DNA of 64,000 nucleotides from NCBI GenBank assembly GCA_946811695.1, contig OX328132.1:54695359-54759358 (forward strand), written 5' to 3'. Below are positions 21,553 to 31,605 of this stretch, one piece after another. Positions within the stretch are counted from its first letter, which is position 1; every line of letters starts with the position of its first letter. Both the position numbers and the translations under genes were made by a program. The DNA comes from Gonocerus acuteangulatus (lineage: Eukaryota > Arthropoda > Insecta > Hemiptera > Coreidae). The notes beneath the pieces were generated by a model that was not told the DNA's origin, did no database searches, and worked only from the letters and a program-made list of their open reading frames with translations.

Positions 21553-22308
21553 AAAAAATAATAATAATACTACATTATATAATGTTTGTGTATTATAATG
21601 TGCAATGTTGTTATTTTTAAGTAATAAATAATAAGTAAGTCTTTATATTTGCCTTTATACATAGGGATGGTAGAAAAATAATAACAGTATATGATATTAT
21701 TTCAAAAATTATAATTTATAATATACATTATAAATATATAATTTAAAATAAAATTAATTAACAAATAGATGATAGGTTTGGGTATTAGAAAATAAATATT
21801 TTGTAATAGCACATGTTCAAATTTTGTATATTTTTGGAGAAATTGTAGTTTTAATTAACTTCCATTGAACAACGTCGTTTCATTCATGAGGAAAATTGTC
21901 GAAATTTCATTCATGGGTGGAACCTAAAACAAATTTTCTTAAAGAAAAATGAGTTTTTCCCGCCCATTTCAATATCCGGAGCCTTTAAGAAAATACAAAG
22001 ACACTAAGGATTACAAATGGAGCATAATCGCACAGAGCCCTGAACTTATGAATATTCCGAGGTGGAGTAGGGAAGTGAGGTTATAAGCAATTAATAAAAC
22101 AACATTCTGGCTTAGGCTAGTCGGGAGAGAAGAGACACTTTTCATAGGGAACCTTTATAAAAGGGTATATGGCGAGGATCTAATTTGAATAAAGATAATT
22201 ATATGAAAGGGAAGTGATGCTCTGTTTGAGGCGGCATTGTTTTCTATTGGCCCGGGTCGGATCTCTGGGATACGGGCCTATTCTAATTCTCAGCGAGGAT
22301 AAGGCAAC
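21553..22308. other. Intergenic sequence, no gene recognised
   Basis: A/T-rich to 21,800. 21,990-22,300 is a more complex stretch without repeat copies in the window (possible conserved non-coding sequence; unproven). Confidence 0.4.
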
Positions 22309-22360
22309 GGGGGGGGGGGGGTGTTTGGGGTGTTGGGGGGGGGGGGGGGGGGGGGGGGGG
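22309..22360. repeat. Poly(G) tract, potential G-quadruplex
   Basis: G runs of 13 and 26 separated by TGTTTGGGGTGTT, the longest pure G run in the window. Open frames across it encode only Gly or Pro runs. Confidence 0.95.
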
Positions 22361-22895
22361 TAAACCCCCACCCCCGTCTACTCTCCCTATCTACCCCCTT
22401 CCTCTCGCCCTTCTACCCATCCTCTACTCGTACCAGGACAAACAATAAAAGTAGTCAATTTATTACAAATAACATCCTTTCCCAGATTGTTACTAAAACT
22501 TACTCCCTCCTTTCTCGGGCCAAATCGTACCTACCTTTATCCGTTTGCTGCTTTATCCCGTACCTTCCTATTGGTCCAATATACTCTTGACCCAAATAGT
22601 CCAGACGTTCTTCTGGAAGGGCGCTGTGGTGTTTTTTTGGGAGAACTGGGGAATAACTTCCTTTTATTAGGATATTCTTTGTTGACTGCTTAAAATTATA
22701 TGTACAGATCCTCTGTGGATCCTATAGGCTATAAAACAACCTTTCAGAAAAAGACAAAGTACACTTCAAAATGGAGCTACTGGAATTATTTTTGAAAGAT
22801 AAGTAAATATCTTTATAACCTGTTCTACTATTTAATCCTATCAAAACAACTCCTAATCACATTGTAAGGCTGGAAAGTGGGTCCGATTACAAAGG
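22361..22895. other. Intergenic sequence, no gene recognised
   Basis: C/T-rich next to the G tract, then unremarkable. Overlapping plus frames at 22,321-22,693 are low-complexity and unsupported. About 22,870-22,895 may be the 3' edge of the mariner fragment. Confidence 0.4.
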
Positions 22896-23108
22896 TTAAC
22901 ATTCGTCAAGATCTTTTGGACGACCTGTTCGAGGCTCGTCTTCAAGCTTGCGGTTTCCCGCTCGAAATCGTTCAAACCACCGCTGCGCATGTCGTTCACT
23001 CATGACCTTTTGACCATAAATTTCTACAAGTTTTCGATAAGTTGAAGCAGCATTTTCTCCATTATCGAATTCCCAAAGCATAACATCCCTATGTCTTGGA
23101 AGGTCCAT
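22896..23108 (-). pseudogene. Mariner-type transposase N-terminal domain (fragment)
   Basis: The 70-residue minus-strand frame begins M-D-L-P-R-H-R-D-V-M-L-W-E-F and contains A-A-S-T-Y-R-K-L, Y-G-Q, S-E-R-H-A-Q-R-W-F-E-R-F and D-E-P-R-T-G-R-P. These mark the paired helix-turn-helix DNA-binding domain of mariner/SETMAR-like transposases (domain ~110 residues; the DDD catalytic domain should follow). A stop follows the G-R-P-K-D-L-D segment and no catalytic domain is present, so an internal deletion removed the rest. Intactness of the frame suggests fairly recent decay. Confidence 0.85.
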
Positions 23109-23169
23109 TTCAGATGAAATTTCAGACCAGAATAAATAAGTTTCACCAAAAATGACATGATGTATAGAA

Positions 23170-23610
23170 GTAGTGATCGTAAGTAGATATATATACGAAA
23201 ATGATAGTAAAGTTAATTTGTTTTAACAAAAATCAGTATTTAAATTGGTTTTCAATAGATTGGATATAACAATCTTCAAAGTAATCGTAATTACATGTAT
23301 ACAATACTGATAGTATAGTAAATTTATTTTGATAAAAATCAGTATTTAAACTGCTTTTAAATGGATTGGATATAACAATCTTCAAAGTAATCGTAATTAC
23401 ATACATGTATACAATACTGATAGTACAGTAAATTTATATTGATAAAAATCAGTACTTAAACTGCTTTTCAATGGATTGAATATAACAATCCTCAAAGTAA
23501 TCGTAATCCCATGTATACAATCCTGATAGTGTAGTAAATTTATTTTGATAAAAATCAGTACTTAAACTGCTTTTCAATAGATTGGATATAACCATCTTCC
23601 AAGTGATAGT
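23170..23610. repeat. 106-110 bp tandem repeat, about four units
   Basis: The block GATTGGATATAACAATCTTC recurs at about 23,259, 23,365, 23,475 and 23,581. Units also share ATACTGATAGTATAGTAAAT and AAAAATCAGTA(T/C)TTAAA. The array is right beside the 5' side of the mariner fragment and may be its subterminal region. The last unit resembles the start of repeat K (26,640 and 28,608). Confidence 0.88.
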
Positions 23611-24797
23611 AAGTACATATCGCACTAGTATTTCTAAAGTGAAATGATTCAAAATAAAACTCAACTCTTGCTTAAGTGGGGGCCTTAGGATTAAGGCAGG
23701 AAGGGTGACACAAGTGCCCCCTGGTGTACAAGCTCTGAAGCTAGGTACATACACTTTTGATGGTTGATGAAGATATATTTACCATGTCTTTCACAGTCAT
23801 AACTATGAAGGTGTGAATAAAACCGATTTTTGAGTTGTGTCACTTTAGAAATACTAGAGCGATATATTTAATACTGTTTGCAAAATTAATTTCCTTTGAC
23901 AAAAGTAGTTGTATTTTGATTTGTTGTTAAATGTGATATTATTGGAGGCTTTGTATGAGCCCTTGAAATATCTGAAGAAGATCAGGGCTGATAACCTTCC
24001 TTTATACTCGGTGACGGACTAAAGATACTGGGAGAACATCGGGTGCTATGCCGTGTATGGTTATTAACTATTGATGGGAACTAATGAAGGAATTTTTTTA
24101 CGATGGTTAGGCAGTCGGTTAATTCCGTGAGGTAGAGGCGAGGCCCGGGGCCGGCTTCATCCTCCCCCTCCCCCCATCCCCTCACATCAAATATAAAGAG
24201 CCACCGAAAGTTTGTTAACTTTCCTCCAGCCCTGTTCATTGGGATTAATAATCATAAAAGATATACATTCGGGCTTGGGGGGGTCGGGCGGAATTAGAAA
24301 AGAGAACGGCTCTTTATTTTTTCATACCTCCATTTCGGCGGATAGGCGACTTTCATCTGTATTAATGTATTTTATCAATGGCTCCCAAGTTTATCATTTT
24401 CCTTGAAGCTGTTCCCCCCCCCCTCCTCATCTCCTCTTACTGCACAGCAACCAACTTTTTTGACCGATAGCTGTTTCCCTTCAACCCCAACCATACTTTC
24501 CTCTCTGTGTTCTTGTTTATTTTACACTTCAATGTATCCTTTTAATGGCCATCTTTTCCGCTTTGCTGATCCGGTGCAAAAAGAACAAGAAAACTTAAAA
24601 GATATTTTTTGTAATCTGCAGTATACCCATTTAAGTATATTTAATTTTTTTGGTATTATACCAGTTTATTTTTGAAACGCTCAACACGTTTCGTGGTCTC
24701 TATCCTACATCTTCAGTAGCCATTTGGACCTCAAAAATTGTTCTATTCATGTTTTTAGTTAATCATATGAAATATTCATATTTAATATATTTTTGGC
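23611..24797. other. Intergenic sequence, no gene recognised
   Basis: C/T-rich patches at 24,150-24,180 and 24,410-24,500. At about 24,684-24,715 the minus strand has CTGAAGATG...CGAAACGTG, another hammerhead-like/Penelope-like motif. Frames at 24,212-24,675 are not supported by any domain. Confidence 0.4.
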
Positions 24798-24995
24798 ATA
24801 AATATGCTTTAGCGATGAACAAACTGAAAAAAAAAACGTTACAAAAAAGTTTCTGTTGGCGTTCGCGCTGGCGGGGATGCCATGTACGAAAAAGAAGACA
24901 GTATATTATACAGTACATTACAAAGGTTTGTCGGGTGGAGCTAAAGCATACTTATGTCTCTGAATTTGAGCAGAAGGCTCTAAACGAAGTGTGTT
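24798..24995 (+). repeat. Dispersed repeat J, copy 1
   Basis: TATGCTTTAGCGATGA...AACGTTACAAAAAAGT...GGCGTTCGCGC...AGGTTTGTCGGGTGGA...GAAGGCTCTAAACGAA. It is an inverted copy of 45,055-45,222. Not coding in either copy. Confidence 0.8.
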
Positions 24996-25257
24996 TTTTA
25001 ATAATATAAACTTTTTCCTGACTTGTTGAGGGCTTATTGACCCCAGATATGTGGAAGGTAATTAATTTAAAACTAGTATGGGATTCGCATTATAATATGG
25101 TAAGAGAATTCTTTTCAACTTTATATCTTCAATTTATCTGATGCATAGGTAGGAATCCCGTGAATGATGTATTGAACAGATGAATTGAAGCCTTCCATTT
25201 TAAATAGAAGCATCTTAACACTATAAAAACTTTTAAATAAATAGTTATCACCTCCAA

Positions 25258-25465
25258 TTTTTTTTATTTTATTTTTCTTGTGCATCGACAGCTATCGTCA
25301 TTAGCATCATTGAAAATATTATTACCGTGTTCACGAAGAATAGGTTGGTAAGTCGAAAATGGGCAACATGAATTAAGTGCACAATGATTACTTCATAAAA
25401 CCCATGCACAGTTTATAGAAGTCACGAACCCACGACCTCGATTGTTCCCAACTTATAAGGCTGTG
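25258..25465 (-). mobile_element. Old SINE-A-related copy
   Basis: T-rich run, then TTGTGCATCGACAGCTATCG-TCATTAGC (SINE 3' end), and a distal tRNA-like part with CACGAACCCACGACC (complement of a B-box) and CCAACTTATAAGGCTG. Order and length match SINE-A, with a diverged middle. Confidence 0.5.
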
Positions 25466-25754
25466 GGTTTCCTGGCATCTCGTAAATTCGACAGGTTTCT
25501 CTGAATGAAATGTTAAGATTCTGAACATTCCAAGTTATTCCCTGTGACAATTTACTAATAGTCAACTTTAATATTCACATCCTGAAATTCTTGTTCGCTC
25601 GCCAGTTATATTCAGTTTGAGGCTATACAAAAGATATTTTGGGTCATAGAATTCTGCTTATCATCATATGTTTCATAATATTTATATTACTATTTTAAAA
25701 TATATTTTCCCTGGTTTTAGATATTATTAGAGAAAATAATTTACGTAAAAATGG
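25466..25754. other. Intergenic sequence, no feature recognised
   Basis: A/T-rich sequence without recognisable repeats or frames. Confidence 0.4.
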
Positions 25755-25850
25755 TGGAGCAGGGAATTCCTTCAAGGGCCCTGTTTTGAAGAAACTCAAC
25801 CTGCCGCAGGCGGTATTCAAACCCGCATTTTTTTTTCTTTTTCTTTTTTT
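25755..25850 (-). mobile_element. SINE-A-related fragment
   Basis: Read on the minus strand: GCGGGTTTGAATACCGCC, then TGCGGCAGG and GGAATTCCCTGCTCCACC. This parallels the SINE-A order of B-box, CCGGCAGG, then AATTCCTCGCTGCACC. Diverged and truncated. Confidence 0.45.
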
Positions 25851-26637
25851 TACGCCGTTTACTACTTATTAATTTTAAATGACTCACATGTTTCCTGCTC
25901 TACATGCCATATCTTCAGGGACCTTATATAAATAGAACAGCACTAACAGCAAAGTAACCTTGTGTGATCAAAATCAATGTAATTTACGTATTTTATGGAT
26001 AACAAATAATTCAATATTTTTCAATTATTTTCGTCATAAGTTTTATATGGGATGTTAGAGTATCAAAAATTCGTGGCGCTGCGTCTAACGAACGGAAACC
26101 CTCTTTTTTAACGGGCGATAGTCTGTAGGTGGCAATTTTTAATCTAGAAAAAAAAAATTAAAATTATTTTGAAAGAAGAACGTAAAGTATTACAGTAGGT
26201 AGGATTTTTAAGAAATATTAATTTTTTCGAAAATGGTGAAGAATTCTTAATGTTATATTAAATAATCCTTCGAAATCGGTCATAAAATTCTTATAATTCA
26301 ATTAATCAAAAAATCCTACTTTCTTTTCTAGCATTTATCATAAGAAAGCTTCAGTTAAAATTTGAAGTTGATTGAGTGAATATTAAAGGTGCTAACGTAT
26401 TGCCCATTTGGGAAACATAGTTACGAATTTACTTTAACGTTTAATGTAGTGAATTGTTCATTTTTTATTTTATTTATTTTTCATAATTTGTTCCAATAAA
26501 GGTAAAAAAAATTAATTTTGAAATTTATAGGGGCTTTAGTTGAAAAATCGAATTTTTGGCATATTTAAAAACTGTTGCGCCACATAAACACTCTTGGAAA
26601 ATGGAATAGAAAAGTTACAAGGTAGTATTTCCCCATA

Positions 26638-26900
26638 AAATGGGTTTCAATGGATTGTATATAACCATTTTCCAAGTGTTGCTTGTGAACGGTATGGTTA
26701 CAAAACTAATGCAGACAGTCTCGATATTTCAATACTGGACAGAAGTTGATAGGTTTAACGACACAGATATCCTTCATGGGCTGTTTTCGGGGCGAAGTTT
26801 TATTGAAGTGCAAAGGACGGAACAGAACGGTGGTTGAAGCTTCTGCAATTCCTTATTTGTATATCGATCGAGAGCTAATGAAGAAGGTTTGGTAGTTTGA
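26638..26900 (+). repeat. Dispersed repeat K, copy 1
   Basis: About 260 bp nearly identical to 28,608-28,870, from TTTCAATGGATTGTATATAA through CCAAGTGTTGCTTGTGAACG and ACAGAACGGTGGTTGAAGCT to TAATGAAGAAGGTTTGGTAG. The 65-codon frame (26,640-26,837) is broken in the other copy, so it is not a gene. Confidence 0.9.
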
Positions 26901-27199
26901 CGGGTTCCCCCCTCAGGAGAAACAGTGTTAGGGGAAAGAAAGGGTGCTGCTTTCGACTACATTCTCTCTCATCTCTACTTTATACCATTCCTTCCTATGT
27001 ACTGGCTCTATTCTGTTGTAATGCCCACGAATAGAATCCTTTATTTAGCACTATCTTATTTTGGAGGTAGGATGTTAGCGTATGAAGCATTTATTATGAT
27101 ATGAGATCATCTAGCTCATGATCGGTAGCCTTGTCGAATACATTTTTTTTATTCCGGTTGTTTGTCCTTGGCTAAGGGGTAATGCTACTTTGGAAATTT
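26901..27199. other. Spacer between repeat K and the right arm of G
   Basis: CT-rich and A/T sequence without second copies in the window. Confidence 0.4.
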
Positions 27200-27894
27200 T
27201 TTTAACATTTTCTTTTTTATAGGCCTAAATGCTTCCTTAACTTATCAAAAATGATATCTAAGAGCGTTCATGCGCCGGAACAGTTTTTAAATGTGCCAAT
27301 AATTAGAGTTTTCAACTAGAGTTTCGATACATTTCAAAATTAAAAGCCGAGGGTTACACTAGCGTTTCAAGTTTTACCCGATCAACTTCAAATTTTAACT
27401 GCAGATTCCTAATGATATTTGCTAGTAAAGTCGTAATGCGTTATTACGAAGTTATGACCAATTTTAGACTGAATTTTTATTTTTATTATTTATTATTTAG
27501 ATTTACCTCATTTTTTCAAAATATTTTTATTTTTATAGTTTTTTGTTCTAGATTAAAAATTGCCACCTGCAGACTATCGCCCGTGAAAAAGAGGGTTTCC
27601 GTTCGTTAGAAACAGCGACGATACATTAACATCCCATATAAAACTTTAGATATAAAGAATTGAAAAATATTGATTTATTGGTTATTTATAAATTTAAGAA
27701 AATGACTTTGATTTTTATCGCACAAGATTGTATTATCCTTTAATCAATGAAAAAGCCTTCATTACAATCTAAACATTTTGCACTGCTTTCATATTATATA
27801 TAATGTCATATATATTTAGTTTACTTTCTAAAAATAAATTTACATAACGGATTGCAGACCGTTGGATTTCGAGTTTTAAGGCACTCCTATTAAA

Positions 27895-28373
27895 TTTTTT
27901 TGTTGTTGTTTATTTAAAATCTGTACAATTATAAGTACAATAATTAATAGTGCTGGCCTAAGTATACATGTCAATGAACAGTATATGGAAGGAGCCAAAT
28001 ATTATCGGCACTTCCTAATATATCTAAACAATTTGTGCTGTTTTTAACTGCTGTTATGGTAGCTGGTCACGGGGCCAAAGTCTCTTAAGCCTCCTGGGAA
28101 GGTTTTTAGGGTGGGTCTGAGTGGAAAGGGATTGACCTCTAGGATTTGGGTGGGATGACAATTTGGAATGAAACGTTAGGAATCGGGATTTGGCGAGATC
28201 GTTTACGAAGGGAATGTTGAGGTCGTTGTGTAGGGTTTTGTTGGAGACATAAAAGGGAGCATTGACTATTCTACGAAGAACAGAGCTAAACAGGACTCCT
28301 ACGACGACTACTTGGCCCTACCTCAAAGTTTACGACACAAAACAAACTCACTATTTACAAAACCATAATCAGA
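27895..28373 (-). mobile_element. Jockey-like element with 5' inversion (twin priming)
   Basis: 27,895-28,283 is the 3' end of the Jockey family on the minus strand. 28,284-28,373 is the next-upstream part of the same element but on the plus strand. In element coordinates (copy at 55,314) the inverted piece corresponds to about 55,484-55,585 and the direct piece to 55,663 onward. Flanks are CCTATTAAA at 27,886-27,894 and 28,374-28,382. A truncated copy with an inverted 5' piece, a small junction deletion and a target duplication is the classic product of twin priming. Confidence 0.85.
28054..28283 (-). pseudogene. Jockey-like ORF2 C-terminus (fragment)
   Basis: Minus-strand translation runs through V-N-A-P-F-Y-V-S-N-K-T-L and ends W-P-R-D-Q-L-P before the stop at 28,054-28,056. 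It aligns with the tails at 1,771 and 55,887. The reverse-transcriptase core is absent. Confidence 0.85.
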
Positions 28374-28382
28374 CCTATTAAA

Positions 28383-28607
28383 GTAGAGCCAGAATTCCGA
28401 AAGTCCTCCTTTCTGAGCAGGTGAATGTAGCGACCAGAAATCTAATGGAATATAGATGAGATTCCCTTATTATCTATTGACGGTGTCTAATGAAGACCAT
28501 TTTTCAAGGAGGCAATACAGGGCAACAAGCTCACACGGGGGGATTAGACCTTCCTCCAACCATTAAATATGTGGGAACAACAAACACCCCACGGGAGCCT
28601 TTCCAGT
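28383..28607. other. Sequence after the twin-primed insertion
   Basis: 28,540-28,600 (CCTTCCTCCAACCATTAAAT...) is related to 28,870-28,990, so a ~340 bp direct duplication spans repeat K copy 2. The rest is unremarkable. Confidence 0.45.
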
Positions 28608-28870
28608 TTTCAATGAATTGAATAGAACCATTTTCCAAGTGTTGCTTGTGAACGGTATGGTTACAAAAGGAATGCAGACAGTCTCGTTCTTTTCAATACT
28701 GGACAGAAGTTAATAGGTTTGACGACACAGATATCCTTCATGGGCTGTTTTCGGAGGCGACGCTTTATTGAAGAGCGAAAGAACGGAACAGAACGGTGGT
28801 TGAAGCTTCTGTAATTCCTTTTTTGTGTATCGATCATGAGCTAATGAAGAAGGTTTGGTAGTTCTGAGGG
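28608..28870 (+). repeat. Dispersed repeat K, copy 2
   Basis: Near-identical partner of 26,638-26,900; see the positions given there. It differs by scattered substitutions and short indels that break the open frame. Confidence 0.9.
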
Positions 28871-28892
28871 ACTCGGCCTTCTTTCAACCATG

Positions 28893-28958
28893 AAATATGT
28901 GGGCCAACAACCAACGCGTTGGTTGTTGGCCCACATATTTGGGGCGTTGCAACGCCCC
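28893..28958. repeat. Two adjacent perfect palindromes (48 bp and 18 bp)
   Basis: 28,893-28,940 is a perfect 24+24 bp palindrome centred on ACGCGT with no spacer. 28,941-28,958 (GGGGCGTTGCAACGCCCC) is a second perfect palindrome. The related segment at 28,560 has only one half of the first. No loop is present, which would favour cruciform extrusion. Confidence 0.97.
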
Positions 28959-29039
28959 TTACTTGCATCAGAGGAGCCTTTCTAATTTTCAAGCCATCTT
29001 TGGGGCTAACCAAAACTTCATGAAAAATTCCTTACGTCG

Positions 29040-29200
29040 TCAGCTGGTTATATGTGTATTATTTTTAGCGTGTTTCCTTCCTCCTTCCATAGGGTCATGA
29101 CGCAATCCGGAAGTGACGACTAAAACATTTCACGTCCCAGAACCCATAGATTAAGGAAATAACGGTGATTCAAATTTGTATATATACACAGAGTTGTCTG
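29040..29200 (+). repeat. Decayed F terminal segment
   Basis: TTTAGCGTGTTTCCTTCCTC, then CGCAATCCGGAAGTGACGAC, CCCAGAACCCATAGAT and AATAACGGTGATTCAAATTT, with a short TA tract and GTCTGTTCGC. It follows the block order of F at 11,753-11,990 with a shortened hairpin. Confidence 0.7.
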
Positions 29201-29349
29201 TTCGCTTTCATTTCAAATGGCACTTCATGTTTTGCAACTTGGATGCCTCTTCAGGAACCTAAAATTTATGTACAGCCTAATAGAACCTACCCTATAATGG
29301 ACTCGTAATTAGTTATGACATGACCATTCTTCGAAGGGTCCTACGTTAT

Positions 29350-30036
29350 ATTAGGCTGCAACTGTGTTGTGAAAATTTGAATTAAAATGTAATTCAAATG
29401 GTATTTGAATTGTGAATTATATTTTTTTATTGTAATTGAAAAGGGTGGAAATATCAACTACGGCAATTGAAACAAATAATTCAATTTGGATTAGCTGTAT
29501 TTAAATTAAATGTAATTCAAAGATTTGAATTATGTAGTCATTTGAAATCATTGTTGAGTAAATTTGAATTAAAATGTAATTCAAATGGTATTTGAATTAT
29601 CAATTATATGTTTTTATTGTAATTGAAAAGGCTAAAAATATCAATTACAGCTGCTAATGATCCTAAGAGTCGAAGCACCCAAAAAAAGAAAAAGAAAAAA
29701 TCAATATCAATTACAGTAATTGAACCGAGTATCTGAATTGTGATTGAATTACAAGTGTAATTGAATTACAAGTGTAATTGAATTACAATTGTAATTGAAT
29801 TACAAATCTTGGTAAAATTGATTGACTGATAACTACACTTATAATTGAATTAAAATTTAATTAAATTACAATCCTTGGTAATTGATATTTGAATTACATA
29901 ATTTGTGCTTTAATTACATACAGGATTATAATGTTATTATAAATCTCGTTTTAATTGAAGTATTATTCTTGGTGTAATTCTTATTCATGAACTACAAATA
30001 CAATGTAATCGTAATTCGTAATTCTTGATTTAATTA
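29350..30036. repeat. TAATTGAATTAC-rich repeat region
   Basis: Dense AATTCAAAT and GTAATTGAATTACAA motifs. A ~205 bp block (AATTAAAATGTAATTCAAAT...) occurs twice, at about 29,380 and 29,565, and a short GTAATTGAATTACAA(G/T)T unit is tandem at 29,740-29,810. Many hAT-type non-autonomous elements are made of such sequence, but no termini could be assigned. A short piece with AGAGTCGAAGCACCCAAAAA (29,655-29,690) looks like a SINE-type tail. Confidence 0.65.
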
Positions 30037-30050
30037 CAATAAGCCATACA

Positions 30051-30213
30051 GGGGGTCTCCCGTGGTCTAATGGTTAGCGCCTTGGATTCATAAGCGGGAG
30101 ATGGTAGGTTCGATCCCCACCTCCGGCAGGAATTTTCTCATCTCAGGGCTCGTTGGGAAAATTCCTCGCTGTACCCTGGATGTCGGCGCTAATGACCTAG
30201 AAGTAGATGCGCC

Positions 30214-30301
<88 letters not shown>
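30051..30301 (+). mobile_element. SINE-A, full length, 83 nt poly(A), 13 bp target duplication
   Basis: Complete copy: GGTCTCCCGTGGTCTAATGG head, B-box GGTTCGATCCC, body, 3' end GCGCCGT, then ~83 A. Flanks are a perfect 13 bp AATAAGCCATACA (30,038-30,050; 30,302-30,314). The pure long tail and perfect duplication mark a very recent insertion. Confidence 0.97.
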
Positions 30302-30314
30302 AATAAGCCATACA

Positions 30315-31234
30315 CTGGGCTGCACTCAGTTAAGCTTCTGAAGAGTTATCTAAGGATGCAAAATATGTAGAGCCATTTTTAATAAATTGATGATTGTCTT
30401 AATTTGGAATTTTAACCTTCTGCCTACACAAGGAAAAATGAGAAATTTACACAAATTTGAATCGGCTGTATCTCTACAGAGAAACGGCTGTTTCTAATTT
30501 ACTTTAGGCTCTTAAAGTCATTTTGTTAAAACTTTTTTTTTTTTTTCACTTCATTGTTTTTATTTTTAGGATCATGGTGTTGTGATATGAAGCCATGTAA
30601 CCTATTTGGTGTCGTCGCCTGATCGGAGAACTGGGGAAGTGGGTTCAAATCCTTACATGGCATGACAATTTTTCCAAATTTAAATTATTTCCAAATATCT
30701 AGTAAAAATTGGTTGGCTTAAAATGAAAAATGAAGAATTTTCGAAGCATGGGATTCAATACGAGAGCTGTCGCCAGGGGGAAGAAAATAGGAGGATAATT
30801 TTTGTTTTTGCCGCATTGAAACAGCAATTTGTGATGAATCGGAAAGAAAACTTATCATCAATCTTTGATGATGGGACAGAGAGCCTTTGGGATCTGAATA
30901 CGGCCCTTAACGAAGGAAGCAGGCACTCGGAGACGAAGCCAATTGAAGCTATTGAGGGACGAGTGAATTACCAAGTAAAGACTGACTGCACCCCGCCCTC
31001 TTGGCACCCCATTGCCTTCTTCTTGAAATGGTCTCCTTTTTCTATACTTCCCGAAGTACAATAAGGAAGTCATAAGAAAAATGTTACACATCCGCTCTCC
31101 ATCTTTGTCCCACTTTGTGGTCCAATATTAGCTCCAGGAACTTCGAAGATTACTTACCAATGATAAGAAAGAATCTAAGATCGGGTAGTTCCAAACCCCT
31201 TGCAGATGTGTTGACCTGGACAAATATCGGTTGC
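30315..31234. other. Intergenic sequence with one tRNA-like fragment
   Basis: 30,605-30,665 (TCGTCGCCTGATCGGAGAAC ... AAGTGGGTTCAAATCC) has a B-box-like core and a possible A-box half but no foldable acceptor stem, so it is at most a SINE head. The 113-codon frame at 30,723-31,064 has no recognisable domain and overlaps a 77-codon frame on the other strand. Confidence 0.4.
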
Positions 31235-31343
31235 TGAGATGCTAAGGATGGGCGACAGTCCATAGTTGAGCACTATCGGTAGGCCGATAATATCGGTTAA
31301 AATATATCGATTCTATCGATAGTGGCTTTCCCTATTCCTATAT

Positions 31344-31392
31344 AGCGATTCATCTGCGTTATGAGAGCCTTGATAATAAATAAATAAATAAA
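31344..31392 (+). mobile_element. 49 bp SINE-C 3' stub with (TAAA)n tail
   Basis: AGCGATTCATCTGCGTTATG AGAGCC followed by TAAA repeats, flanked by a perfect 11 bp TATTCCTATAT (31,333-31,343; 31,393-31,403). The same 3' end is at about 9,735-9,785 on the minus strand. It is nested in the hAT relic. Confidence 0.85.
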
Positions 31393-31605
31393 TATTCCTA
31401 TATGTAGGAATTGGGGAGGTATTTTCCTGTCCAATGAAGAATTTAATGTTATTGAATAGAATTATCTATTACATTCACATTAGGTATATTTATAAGATTA
31501 CACCAAGGTTTAAAACGAAAAACTAATTTATTTAAATTTATAAAAAGCATTTCCAAAGAATAACATATCAAGAGATACAACAAAGTGCAATTATTTCAAA
31601 CTGTT

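Larger units (their letters stand above)
25960..27735. mobile_element. 1.8 kb foldback G (long inverted repeat pair)
   Basis: Left arm (about 25,960-26,610) and right arm (about 27,200-27,735) are inverted relatives. They share CCATATAAAAC/GTTTTATATGGGATGTTA, CGAACGGAAACCCTC, GGGCGATAGTCTGTAGGTGG and AAAATTTGAAGTTGAT. A third, single-arm copy lies at 52,030-52,565. Ends resemble ACCTTGTG(T/C)GAT. No target duplication was found. The spacer holds repeat K (26,638-26,900). No open frame is conserved between arms. Confidence 0.7.

Noticed and set aside
22180..22590. Gly/Pro-rich open frames
   Set aside because: Artefacts of poly(G).
30051..30125. tRNA gene
   Set aside because: A- and B-boxes are present but there is no acceptor pairing, the same head recurs with the same non-tRNA body and poly(A), and all copies have SINE hallmarks.
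30723..31064. 113-codon plus-strand open frame
   Set aside because: Overlaps an open frame on the other strand, has no recognisable domain, no codon pattern and no neighbouring exon.
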